From Shimia sp. (lineage in GTDB: Bacteria; Pseudomonadota; Alphaproteobacteria; Rhodobacterales; Rhodobacteraceae): a stretch of DNA of 64,000 nt. Shown in pieces: positions 26,164-35,136 of the stretch. The stretch lies in the NCBI RefSeq assembly GCF_022448905.1, contig NZ_JAKVCW010000009.1, forward strand, positions 62,001-126,000, written 5' to 3'. Position numbers and translations under genes: made by a program. The notes below the pieces were generated by a model. The model did not search any database. It was not told the origin of the DNA and was given only the letters and a program-made list of their open reading frames with translations. Positions within the stretch are counted from its first letter, which is position 1. Each line of letters opens with the position of its first letter.

Positions 26164-28787
26164 CCAATTACATCTGCACAACTTGTCCGTATTGCGGCAC
26201 CGGCTGCGGCGTGTTGGCAACGCCGGACGGTGCAGGTGGGCTCACCATCAAAGGGGACCCTGATCACCCGGCCAACTTTGGCCGCCTATGTTCCAAAGGG
26301 TCGGCGCTCGGAGAAACCGTCACTGCGGACGGTCGTCTCCTCGCGCCGCAGATCGACAAACGTCCCGCAAGTTGGGATGACGGGCTCGATCTGGTGGCCG
26401 AAAAGTTTCGCACCACGATTGCGGAGCATGGACCTGACAGTGTGGCGTTTTACGTCTCTGGTCAGCTGTTGACCGAAGACTACTACGTCGCAAACAAGCT
26501 GATGAAAGGCTACATCGGCTCTGCCAATATTGATACCAACTCGCGGTTGTGTATGGCCTCTACAGTGGCTGGTCACAAACGCGCCTTCGGAACAGACACG
26601 GTGCCTGGCACCTACGAAGATCTGGAGCTGGCGGACCTCGTAGTCATTACCGGTTCGAACTTAGCTTGGTGCCATCCGGTGCTCTACCAGCGCATTGCAG
26701 CCGCCAAAGCTGAGCGGCCCGAGATGAAAGTTGTCGTGATCGACCCGCGCCGGACTGCGACCTGTGATATTGCGGACCTTCACTTGGCACTCGAACCAGG
26801 CACTGATCTTGCGCTGTTCAATCACCTGTTTACGCAAACTTATGCTCAGGGGGCCTTGGACGCAGCGTTTGTCACCAAACACACAGATGGCTTTGCCGAA
26901 ACGCTGGATACCGCCAGTATGACAGATGTTTCTGTCACCGGACTGTCTGAGCAGCAGTTAGCCGCCTTCACGCGACTTTGGCTCAGCACAGAGAAAGCCG
27001 TCACAATCTTCTCACAGGGCGTCAACCAGTCTGTTCATGGCACCGACAAGGTGAACGCAATAATAAACTGTCATCTGGCAACAGGAAGAATTGGCAAACC
27101 TGGAAGCGGGCCCTTCTCGGTGACTGGGCAACCTAACGCGATGGGCGGGCGTGAGGTTGGGGGGCTTGCTAATATGCTTGCGTGCCACTTGGATATCGAG
27201 AATCCGACACACCGAGAAACCGTGCAGACCTTCTGGCAGTCACCAACCATGCCGACACAACAAGGACTAAAGGCTGTCGATATGTTTGACGCCGTCGAGT
27301 CTGGCAAAATCAAAGCTCTGTGGGTGATGTGTACAAACCCAGCCGTAAGTATGCCCAATGCTAGAAAAGTGCGCGGCGCCATCGCTAATTGCGATTTTGT
27401 GGTTGTCTCAGACATGTTTGCCAGCACGGACACAGCAAAACTTGCCGATGTGGTTTTGCCATCCACTGGCTGGGGCGAGAAAGATGGGACCGTCACCAAC
27501 TCGGACCGTACAATCAGCCGGCAAAGAGCAGCGCTGCCTCCTCCAGGCCAAGCGCGGCACGATTGGGATATAATGTGTGATGTGGCCCGCCGCATGGGCT
27601 TCTCCACCGGGTTCAACTACTCAGGTCCGGCAGAGATATTCCGCGAGCACGCAGAGCTGTCCGGACATGCCGCAGGCCTCGGAAAGGATTTTGATATTTC
27701 CGGATTGGCAGGCCTCACAGATCTTGAGTACGAGGACTTGACGCCAACCAAATGGCCATTTCCCCGTCAGGGAAACACGCAACGATCACGGTTTTTTGGT
27801 GACGGCCAGTTTTTTACCCATGAAAAACGTGCAAGTCTTGTTCCGGTTAAGCAAACGGCACTGGTACCTAATAGCGTTGCTCAGACATTCCGCCTCAACA
27901 CAGGCCGCGTACGTGACCAATGGCACACGATGACCCGGACCGCGCGGGCGTCTCGATTGAACCAACACTATGGCGAGCCATTTTTAGAGCTTCACCCGAG
28001 CGATGCGAACAGCCTTGGTGTATCTGACGCTGACTTGATTGAAGTGCGCAATGACTTTGGTGTCGCAATTCTCAGAGCGTTGATTACCGACCGCGTCTCA
28101 CAAGGCAGTGTCTTCGCTCCGATACACTGGACCGGTGAGGTTGCGTCCCAGTCCATCGTATCCGATTTGGTCCCTTCCGTTGTCGACCCGGTGTCCGGTC
28201 AGCCAGACAGCAAGTCCGCTTACGTCAGCCTCTCAAAATTCTGCGCCAAATGGTATGGCTACGCTGTGAGCGCCTGCAAAATGAGCGTTTCAACCCGATA
28301 CTGGGCAAAAGCCAAGCTGAACACAGGCTGGCAAGTCGAGTTAGCCGACGACAAAATGCCAGACGACTGGACAGAGTTTGCCCGCAACCTGTTTCATGCC
28401 GACGGGCTCGAATGTACCAGTGTGATTGACGCCCCTAAAGGGCGCGCGCGCATAGCCTTTCAAAAAGACAATAAGCTCTTCGGCGCATTGTTTGTGGATC
28501 GGGTTCCGGTTCAAGTGTCACGCAACTTTGCGGGATCGCTTTTGGGACAAGACAGCCCTCACATTCTGGCAGGGCGTCCAGGCAAGGCGCATGTGGATCC
28601 AGGCCCGACCGTTTGCGCCTGTTTCAACGTCGGTGTGAACACCATTTTGTCCGCGATAGAGCGTCGAAATTTGATCTCGGTTGAGCAAATTGGCACGGCT
28701 CTGTCCGCAGGGACAAACTGTGGATCCTGCCGCCCCGAGTTGGCTGCACTCTTGGCGGGTACGCGCCAGAAACTGGCGGCCGAATAG
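26160..28787 (+). CDS. nasA: Assimilatory nitrate reductase catalytic subunit
   Basis: An 875-residue molybdopterin enzyme that reduces nitrate to nitrite. Cys9, Cys12, Cys16 and Cys44 (CPYCGTGCG and GRLCSKG) bind the N-terminal [4Fe-4S] cluster. Molybdopterin-binding motifs include SQGVNQSVHGTDKVNA and WVMCTNPAVSMPNARKVRG. A BFD-like [2Fe-2S] tail at about 825-870 (CACFNVGVN, TNCGSCRPEL) would take electrons. The start at 26160 is fixed by overlap with nirD. By eye it uses more A/T-ending codons than nrtABC. It closes the nitrate operon. Confidence 0.95.
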   Translation: MTNYICTTCPYCGTGCGVLATPDGAGGLTIKGDPDHPANFGRLCSKGSALGETVTADGRLLAPQIDKRPASWDDGLDLVAEKFRTTIAEHGPDSVAFYVSGQLLTEDYYVANKLMKGYIGSANIDTNSRLCMASTVAGHKRAFGTDTVPGTYEDLELADLVVITGSNLAWCHPVLYQRIAAAKAERPEMKVVVIDPRRTATCDIADLHLALEPGTDLALFNHLFTQTYAQGALDAAFVTKHTDGFAETLDTASMTDVSVTGLSEQQLAAFTRLWLSTEKAVTIFSQGVNQSVHGTDKVNAIINCHLATGRIGKPGSGPFSVTGQPNAMGGREVGGLANMLACHLDIENPTHRETVQTFWQSPTMPTQQGLKAVDMFDAVESGKIKALWVMCTNPAVSMPNARKVRGAIANCDFVVVSDMFASTDTAKLADVVLPSTGWGEKDGTVTNSDRTISRQRAALPPPGQARHDWDIMCDVARRMGFSTGFNYSGPAEIFREHAELSGHAAGLGKDFDISGLAGLTDLEYEDLTPTKWPFPRQGNTQRSRFFGDGQFFTHEKRASLVPVKQTALVPNSVAQTFRLNTGRVRDQWHTMTRTARASRLNQHYGEPFLELHPSDANSLGVSDADLIEVRNDFGVAILRALITDRVSQGSVFAPIHWTGEVASQSIVSDLVPSVVDPVSGQPDSKSAYVSLSKFCAKWYGYAVSACKMSVSTRYWAKAKLNTGWQVELADDKMPDDWTEFARNLFHADGLECTSVIDAPKGRARIAFQKDNKLFGALFVDRVPVQVSRNFAGSLLGQDSPHILAGRPGKAHVDPGPTVCACFNVGVNTILSAIERRNLISVEQIGTALSAGTNCGSCRPELAALLAGTRQKLAAE

Positions 28788-29143
28788 CGCGTAGAAAACC
28801 TGGTAAACGTGCCGCACGCTTCTTCTGATCGGCGCGCCCCAACCCTTAAGTGCCGTAGGGTAAGCATATTTCTTGCCTGCCTCATGCGATTATCAACACT
28901 CAAAAACTCCCCTTTAAGGCGAAAACCTCTCTGTCCGGCGACAATTTCGTGAAAGTCTGAAAACGTCATACCTGTCGGTTTTGAACCATGATATGACGGT
29001 TTCCTGAAGACATGGCTGAGGCAACCACTCGATCGCATAGAGTCGACGAAAACTTTGTGAGCTTTGACACATTTTTCTTGATTTGTGTCGCGAGCGGGCC
29101 GCAGCATGAAGAAAAACAAAAGATTCAACATGGGAGTTTCCAA
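28788..29143. other. 356-base intergenic region before the second ABC importer
   Basis: No gene is supported here. It holds AAAACGTCATA (28960-28970) facing TATGACGGTTT (28992-29002), an inverted repeat with one mismatch in 11, and GACACA (29066-29071) facing TGTGTC (29084-29089). TTGACA at 29065-29070 is a possible -35 element. A weak ACCCT/AGGGT stem follows nasA without a T-tract. Confidence 0.45.
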
Positions 29144-30727
29144 ATGAATGAAGAGCTTAAGTTCCTAAGCCGTCAGGCTGCCTTGGGCACAATCACGCGC
29201 CGTAAGTTCCTCGGCCGCGCGGGTGCACTGGGCGTTTCGGCTGCCGCGGCTAACACAATGCTGGCAAGTGCAGTGCACGCGGCGGGCCCTCAAAAGGGCG
29301 GTACATTGCGTATGGGTCTACAGGGCGGCTCTACTACCGACAGCCTAGATCCGGCACTGGCAACTAACACCGTTGCGGTCAACCTGATCCGCATGTGGGG
29401 TGAGCCACTGGTTGAGCTGACCGACGATGGCGGTCTGCAGGGTAAAGTTGCAGAAAGTTTTGAAGCCTCTGCCGACGCCAAAACATGGACCTTCACAATC
29501 CGTCATGGCATCACCTTCTCCAACGGTCAGGAAGTCACAGCGGCAGACGCTGCGGCGATGCTGGATCGTCACTCGGGAGAAGAATCCAAATCCGGTGCGC
29601 TTGGCCTACTGCGCGACATCAAGAATGTCAGCACCAACGGCCGTGACGTGATCATCGAACTGAACAACGGCAACGCTGACCTGCCATACCTGATGAGCGA
29701 CTATCACCTGATCGTGCAGCCGAACGGTGGCAAAGATGCGCCTGACGCAGCGATCGGTACCGGCCCCTATATCATGAAAGAAGTTGATATGGGCGTGCGC
29801 TTTGTGGCGGAAAAGAACCCGAACTATTGGGGCGACATCGGTCACGCGGACACCATCGAAATGCTGGTGATCAACGACAACACCGCGCGTGTTGCTGCGC
29901 TTCAATCCGGTCAGGTCGACATCATCGACCGCGTACCGCCGCGTACCGCTGGCCTAGTATCTCGCGCACCGGGTATCACCGTTGCTTCCACCGCAGGCCC
30001 TGGCCACTACGTGTTTATTGCGCATGTGAACACGGCACCGTTTGACAACCCGGATCTGATGATGGCGCTGAAATACGGCATCAACCGTCAGGAAATGGTC
30101 GACAAAATACTGTTTGGCTATGGTTCCGTCGGCAACGACTCTCCGATCAACGCGGCCTACCCGATGTATCAGGAGATGGAACAGCGTGAATATGATCCGG
30201 AGAAAGCGGCCGCGCACTTCAAAAAATCCGGCCACGAAGGCCCAGTCCTGCTGCGCACGTCTGACAACTCCTTCCCGGGTGCACCGGATGCGGCAGCCCT
30301 GTTCCAGCAGTCATTGAAGGCTGCCGGCATCGAGTTGGAAATCAAACGTGAGCCTAACGACGGTTACTGGTCTGAAGTTTGGAACAACAAACCGTTCTGC
30401 ACCAGTTACTGGGGTGGCCGCTCCACGCAGGATCAGATGTTCACAACCGCGTATCTGTCTACCGCCGACTGGAACGACACGCGCTACAAGAGCGAAAGCT
30501 TTGACAAGCTTCTGATTGCAGCCCGCGCAGAGCTTGATCAGGACAAGCGCAAGTCCATGTATGCCGACATGGGCATGATGGTCCGCAATGAAGGTGGTCT
30601 GATCTGTCCGATGTTCAACGACTTCATCGACGCCCACAACGACAAGATCGGCGGTTGGGTTGAAGGCGTTGCCGGCTTCTCCTTGATGAACGGTTACGCG
30701 GCACAGCGTATGTGGGTGACAGGCTGA
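29144..30727 (+). CDS. ABC transporter substrate-binding protein, family 5, Tat-exported
   Basis: A 527-residue binding protein of the DppA family with a twin-arginine signal: TRRKFLGRAG at about 18-27, then an Ala-rich stretch and a cut after VHA. Family motifs include FEASADAKTWTFTIRHGITF and a GINRQEMVDKIL segment. The frame extends 44 codons upstream, but the ATG at 29144 has GGGAG at good spacing and puts the Tat motif near the N-terminus. Tat export suggests folding in the cytoplasm before secretion. The permease gene follows after one base. Confidence 0.9.
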   Translation: MNEELKFLSRQAALGTITRRKFLGRAGALGVSAAAANTMLASAVHAAGPQKGGTLRMGLQGGSTTDSLDPALATNTVAVNLIRMWGEPLVELTDDGGLQGKVAESFEASADAKTWTFTIRHGITFSNGQEVTAADAAAMLDRHSGEESKSGALGLLRDIKNVSTNGRDVIIELNNGNADLPYLMSDYHLIVQPNGGKDAPDAAIGTGPYIMKEVDMGVRFVAEKNPNYWGDIGHADTIEMLVINDNTARVAALQSGQVDIIDRVPPRTAGLVSRAPGITVASTAGPGHYVFIAHVNTAPFDNPDLMMALKYGINRQEMVDKILFGYGSVGNDSPINAAYPMYQEMEQREYDPEKAAAHFKKSGHEGPVLLRTSDNSFPGAPDAAALFQQSLKAAGIELEIKREPNDGYWSEVWNNKPFCTSYWGGRSTQDQMFTTAYLSTADWNDTRYKSESFDKLLIAARAELDQDKRKSMYADMGMMVRNEGGLICPMFNDFIDAHNDKIGGWVEGVAGFSLMNGYAAQRMWVTG

Positions 30728-30728
30728 T

Positions 30729-31685
30729 ATGTCGCTCCTTTTAAAACTATTGGCCCAGCGCATTGCGCTGGGCCTGCTTCTGCTCTTCCTCGTCTCGATC
30801 CTGATTTTTTCTGGCACCATCATCTTGCCAGGAGACGTGGCGCAACAAATTCTCGGACAATCCGCCACGCCCGAAGCGCTTGCCAACATGCGTCGCGATC
30901 TTGGGTTGAACGACCCGCCAATTCAGCGCTACTTCAACTGGCTGGGCGGCGTGCTGCAAGGTGATCTGGGAACCTCCCTCACCAGCGGCAAAGACATTGC
31001 TGAATCAATAGGCAAACGTCTCGGAAACACCTTGTTCCTGGCCTTTTGGGCCGCGATCATCTCTGTGCCTCTTGCGATTTTGCTTGGTTTGATTGCCGTA
31101 CGCTATCGCGAACGTTGGCCGGACAAGCTGATCTCCGCGGTCACTCTGGCATCCATTTCTGTCCCTGAGTTCCTCATCGCTTATGTCGCCATCTTCTTCG
31201 TTTCCGTGCGTCTGCGTTGGGCGCCTTCTGTGACCACGATCAACGACAGCATGAGCCTTGGTGAAAAACTGCACACAATATCGATCCCAATCGCGGTACT
31301 TACGCTGGTCGTTCTCGCGCACATGATGCGCATGACACGCGCCGCGATTTTGAACGTAATGCAATCGGCTTACATCGAAACTGCAGAGCTCAAAGGTCTG
31401 CGCATGTTTACGATTATTTGGAAACATGCGTTCCCGAACTCCATCGCGCCGGTTGTGAACGTGGTCATGCTCAACCTTGCCTATCTCGTGGTGGGCGTAG
31501 TGGTGATCGAAGTGGTCTTTACCTACCCGGGCATGGGGCAGTTTCTGGTCGATCACGTGTCCAAACGCGATATTCCCGTTGTTCAAGCCTGCGGCCTGAT
31601 CTTTGCGGCTGTCTATATCGGTCTCAACATGTTCGCCGACATCGTGTCGATCGTCGCCAACCCGCGCTTGCGGCATCCGAAATAG
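30729..31685 (+). CDS. ABC transporter permease (DppB-like)
   Basis: A 318-residue permease. The N-terminal helix LGLLLLFLVSILIF is followed by the periplasmic loop with LGQSATPEALANMRRDLGL, then five helices. The EAA loop is seen as TAELKGLRMFTIIWKHAFPN. It is tightly packed after the binding protein and ten bases before the second permease. Confidence 0.92.
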   Translation: MSLLLKLLAQRIALGLLLLFLVSILIFSGTIILPGDVAQQILGQSATPEALANMRRDLGLNDPPIQRYFNWLGGVLQGDLGTSLTSGKDIAESIGKRLGNTLFLAFWAAIISVPLAILLGLIAVRYRERWPDKLISAVTLASISVPEFLIAYVAIFFVSVRLRWAPSVTTINDSMSLGEKLHTISIPIAVLTLVVLAHMMRMTRAAILNVMQSAYIETAELKGLRMFTIIWKHAFPNSIAPVVNVVMLNLAYLVVGVVVIEVVFTYPGMGQFLVDHVSKRDIPVVQACGLIFAAVYIGLNMFADIVSIVANPRLRHPK

Positions 31686-31695
31686 GGGAAACGTT

Positions 31696-32511
31696 ATGAG
31701 AATACCCATAGCTGCCCTAATCGGGCTCATCTTCACTTTCGCGTACTTTTTCGTCGCCATCTTTGCGCCCTGGATTGCGCCTTATGGCATGGCGGAAGTG
31801 GTCAGCCGCGATGTGTGGCTGCCACCGTCCTCCGAGTTTTTGCTTGGGACCGACAACCTTGGCCGCGACTTGCTCAGCCGCATGATCTACGGCGGACGTA
31901 CAACGATCTTTATCGCTACGGCTGCAACCATCTTGAGTTTCACAACAGGCTCCATCCTTGGCTTCCTTGCCGCTGTGCTTGGCGGTTGGGCGGATCAGGC
32001 CATGAGCCGTTTCGTGGACCTAATAATGTCGATCCCTTCGTTGATCTTTGCTTTGGTCGTCTTGTCGGTCATGCCAGTAACAGTGCCTGTACTGATCGTA
32101 GTTATGGGCCTGTTGGACAGCACGCGCGTATACCGTCTGGCGCGCGCCGTAGCCGTGGACATCAACGTTATGGATTACGTTGAAGCTGCAAAGCTACGCG
32201 GCGAAGGCCGCGGCTGGATCATCTTCCGGGAAATCCTGCCAAACGCTTTGTCTCCGTTGATCGCGGAAATGGGCCTGCGCTTCATCTTTATGGTTCTGTT
32301 TGTCTCCACCCTGTCATTCCTGGGCCTCGGCGTTCAGCCCCCCCAAGCGGACTGGGGGGGAATCGTCAAAGAAAACGCGGATGGTATCGTCTACGGCATT
32401 GGCGCGGCGCTTTATCCCGCAGTTGCCATCGCAACACTGGCGATCTCAGTGAATCTTGTCGCTGACTGGATCCTGAACCGCACAACTTCGCTGAAAGGAG
32501 GCCGCGGATGA
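31696..32511 (+). CDS. ABC transporter permease (DppC-like)
   Basis: A 271-residue permease with the DppC pattern FLLGTDNLGRDLLSRMIYGG, six helices, and the EAA loop AAKLRGEGRGWIIFREILPN. FLGLGVQPPQADWG is a family signature near the last helices. The start at 31696 follows GGGGAAACG; the longer upstream frame belongs to the shadow of the preceding gene. It overlaps the ATPase gene by ATGA. Confidence 0.92.
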   Translation: MRIPIAALIGLIFTFAYFFVAIFAPWIAPYGMAEVVSRDVWLPPSSEFLLGTDNLGRDLLSRMIYGGRTTIFIATAATILSFTTGSILGFLAAVLGGWADQAMSRFVDLIMSIPSLIFALVVLSVMPVTVPVLIVVMGLLDSTRVYRLARAVAVDINVMDYVEAAKLRGEGRGWIIFREILPNALSPLIAEMGLRFIFMVLFVSTLSFLGLGVQPPQADWGGIVKENADGIVYGIGAALYPAVAIATLAISVNLVADWILNRTTSLKGGRG

Positions 32512-34145
32512 GCGATAAGCTTCTCAAAGTCCAAAACCTCAAGATTGGCGCAACGGTGTATCCTCCGGGCGAAAAACCGCACGACATTGAGATCGTACAT
32601 GGCGTGAGCTTTGAGGTTGAGAAAGGCAAAGTGCTGGGCCTCATTGGCGAGTCCGGTGCAGGCAAGTCGACTATTGGCCTGGCTTCTATGGCCTACGGGC
32701 GTGGTGGCGTAAAAATCACTGGCGGCGAAGTTTGGGTCAACGGGCGAGACATCCTGAAGACCACAAACGCCGACGTACGCGCCCTGCGTGGCGGTGAGGT
32801 GACCTATGTGAGCCAGTCTGCTGCCGCATCTTTCAACCCTGCCAAAAAGATCATGGATCAGGTGACCGAAGCCGCGATCCTGCAAGGCAAGTTTTCCAAG
32901 AAAGAGGCGGAGCGTCGCGCTGTGGAGTTGTTCCGCAAGTTGGGCCTTCCCGATCCAGAAAACATCGGTAACCGCTATCCGCACCAAGTGTCTGGCGGGC
33001 AGTTGCAGCGATGCATGACCGCACTTGCGCTTTGCCCCGAGCCGGATTTGGTGGTGTTTGACGAACCGACAACCGCGTTGGATGTGACCACGCAAATCGA
33101 CGTGTTGATGGCGATCAAGGAAGCCATTCGCGACACTGGTGTGGCGGCGCTCTACATCACCCATGACCTCGCGGTTGTGGCGCAGGTGAGCGACGACATT
33201 CTTGTTCTGAAGATGGGCGACATGGTCGAATACGGCTCAGTCGATCAGATCATCAACAATCCTCAGGAGGAGTACACCAAGGCCTTGGTTTCAGTGCGCT
33301 CGATCGAGCATGCGGAAAAGACACCAACACCAGAGCCCGTTCTGAAGGTAAAGAACATCACCGCGCGCTATAAGGGCACCAACTTTGACGTACTCAAGAA
33401 CATCAATGTTGAGTTGCATCCGGGACAAACACTCGCAGTGGTTGGTGAGAGTGGGTCTGGTAAATCCACCTTGGCTCGAGTCATCACAGGTCTATTGCCG
33501 CAAAGTAACGGAAGCGTCCATTTTGCCGGTCGCGACCTGAGCAAGGATCTCGGCGGACGATCCAAGGAGGATCTACGCGAGTTGCAAATGATCTACCAGA
33601 TGGCAGACGTTGCGATGAACCCGCGCCAAACCGTCGGCACAATCATTGGTCGGCCACTTGAGTTCTACTTTGGTCTGCGCGGCGCCGAAAAACGCAAACG
33701 CATTGTGGAGCTACTGGATGAGATCGAGATGGGCGCAGGCTTCATTGATCGCTATCCTGCGGAACTGTCAGGTGGTCAGAAACAACGTGTCTGTATCGCA
33801 CGCGCGTTGGCGGCAAAGCCGAAGATGATCATTTGCGACGAGGTGACAAGCGCGCTGGACCCACTGGTGGCGGACGGCATTCTCAAGTTGCTTCTGGACC
33901 TTCAGAAGATCGAGGACGTCGCCTATCTGTTCATCACACACGACCTTGCGACGGTGAAGGCCATCGCAGACTCCATCGCCGTGATGTATCAGGGTGAGGT
34001 TGTGCGCTACGGCGGCAAGACAGACGTGTTGTCTCCACCGTTTGACGACTACACCGACCTGCTGCTGAGCTCTGTGCCAGAAATGAAACTCGGCTGGCTG
34101 GAAGAGGTCATCGCCAACCGGAAGATGGAAAGCGCGGGCAACTAG
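32508..34145 (+). CDS. ABC transporter ATP-binding protein, fused DppD-DppF type
   Basis: A 545-residue double ATPase. Domain one: GESGAGKST near residue 46, signature VSGGQLQRC, Walker B VVFDEPTTALD. Domain two: GESGSGKST near 314, signature LSGGQKQRV, Walker B IICDEVTSALD (Val for Pro). It powers the importer at 29144-32511 and ends the operon before a clear terminator. Confidence 0.92.
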   Translation: MSDKLLKVQNLKIGATVYPPGEKPHDIEIVHGVSFEVEKGKVLGLIGESGAGKSTIGLASMAYGRGGVKITGGEVWVNGRDILKTTNADVRALRGGEVTYVSQSAAASFNPAKKIMDQVTEAAILQGKFSKKEAERRAVELFRKLGLPDPENIGNRYPHQVSGGQLQRCMTALALCPEPDLVVFDEPTTALDVTTQIDVLMAIKEAIRDTGVAALYITHDLAVVAQVSDDILVLKMGDMVEYGSVDQIINNPQEEYTKALVSVRSIEHAEKTPTPEPVLKVKNITARYKGTNFDVLKNINVELHPGQTLAVVGESGSGKSTLARVITGLLPQSNGSVHFAGRDLSKDLGGRSKEDLRELQMIYQMADVAMNPRQTVGTIIGRPLEFYFGLRGAEKRKRIVELLDEIEMGAGFIDRYPAELSGGQKQRVCIARALAAKPKMIICDEVTSALDPLVADGILKLLLDLQKIEDVAYLFITHDLATVKAIADSIAVMYQGEVVRYGGKTDVLSPPFDDYTDLLLSSVPEMKLGWLEEVIANRKMESAGN

Positions 34146-34168
34146 GCCTTATTGCTGTAACGCAAATT

Positions 34169-34197
34169 GCGGCGTCGGTTTCGGCGCCGTATTTTTT
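34169..34197 (+). terminator. Rho-independent terminator of the second ABC importer operon
   Basis: GCGGCGTCG (34169-34177) pairs with CGGCGCCGT (34182-34190) around GTTT, with two G-T pairs, followed by a run of six T (34192-34197). It lies 24 bases after the ATPase stop codon. Confidence 0.85.
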
Positions 34198-34292
34198 GTT
34201 TCTAACCTTCAAAACGTCCATCAAATGTCGGTCTTGAACGTTCTGTCACAAACCGCTGGTTTATTACTTTTGATACTAAGGAGGAGCCTAGC

Positions 34293-35129
34293 ATGGACAA
34301 CAAACTGCTTCTGATCATCCTGGACGGCGTGCCCTGGCGCAATTGGAGCCGCCTGTTTGGCAATCTGGAAGGTTGGGTGGCAGACGGCACAGCCCAAAAG
34401 TGGAAAATGACCTCTGTGCTGCCCTCGATTTCCGCAAGCTGCTATGCTTCAATCCACACCGGAGTCACACCTCAGGAACACGGCTGCACCGGAAACGGCA
34501 ATGTTTTCCGCATCAAACAGGCCGACATCTTTTCAGAAGTTCGCAAGGCGGGTGGCAAGACTGGCGCAGTGGCCCACTCCTTCTGGTCGGAGTTTTTCAA
34601 CCGCCATCCGTTCGATTATGTACGGGATATTGAGTATGACGAGCCCGAGAGCAACACCATCAATCACGGGCGGTTCCACAGCATGACAGGCTATGGCGCG
34701 GCCAACCAGATGACACCCTCCGACGTGGACCTATTCGCGACACTCACCAATCTCTGCCTCAAGCACGAGCTCGACTACGGCATGTTGCACACCTGTACGC
34801 TGGACAGCATGGGGCATCGCTTTCAGCACGAAAGCCACGAAATGGATCATGCCTGTTTTGTGATGGACGAAATGCTGGCACCCTTCATCCCTCGATGGCG
34901 GCAGATGGGATATGAGGTGATTGTCACCGCGGATCACGGGCAAGACGCAAGAGGACACCACGGCGGCAATGATCCGCTGCAGCAGGAGTTCGCGCTTTAC
35001 TACTTCGGGGAGGCCAAAGGCCCCGCCCCTGATGTAGTGCTGTCTCAGTTACAGCTGGCCCCCTCCATTCTACACCGGCTTGGGGTTTCGGCACCGGACA
35101 CGATGAAGGCTGAACCGTTTTTAACCTGA
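34293..35129 (+). CDS. Alkaline phosphatase superfamily protein (phosphodiesterase/pyrophosphatase type)
   Basis: A 278-residue hydrolase of the nucleotide pyrophosphatase/phosphodiesterase branch. It begins with the metal motif LIILDGVPW (Asp11). Aligning TGVTPQEHG with the family puts the nucleophile at Ser47 in LPSISAS, where most members have Thr. Later metal ligands are in CTLDSMGHRF and VTADHGQDARGHHGG. It is shorter than the usual 400 or more residues, and no signal peptide is seen, so it should act in the cytoplasm. It has GGAGGA before the ATG and its own upstream region after the importer terminator. Substrate unknown; a phosphoester or phosphonate is plausible. Confidence 0.75.
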   Translation: MDNKLLLIILDGVPWRNWSRLFGNLEGWVADGTAQKWKMTSVLPSISASCYASIHTGVTPQEHGCTGNGNVFRIKQADIFSEVRKAGGKTGAVAHSFWSEFFNRHPFDYVRDIEYDEPESNTINHGRFHSMTGYGAANQMTPSDVDLFATLTNLCLKHELDYGMLHTCTLDSMGHRFQHESHEMDHACFVMDEMLAPFIPRWRQMGYEVIVTADHGQDARGHHGGNDPLQQEFALYYFGEAKGPAPDVVLSQLQLAPSILHRLGVSAPDTMKAEPFLT

Positions 35130-35136
35130 GTGGCTG

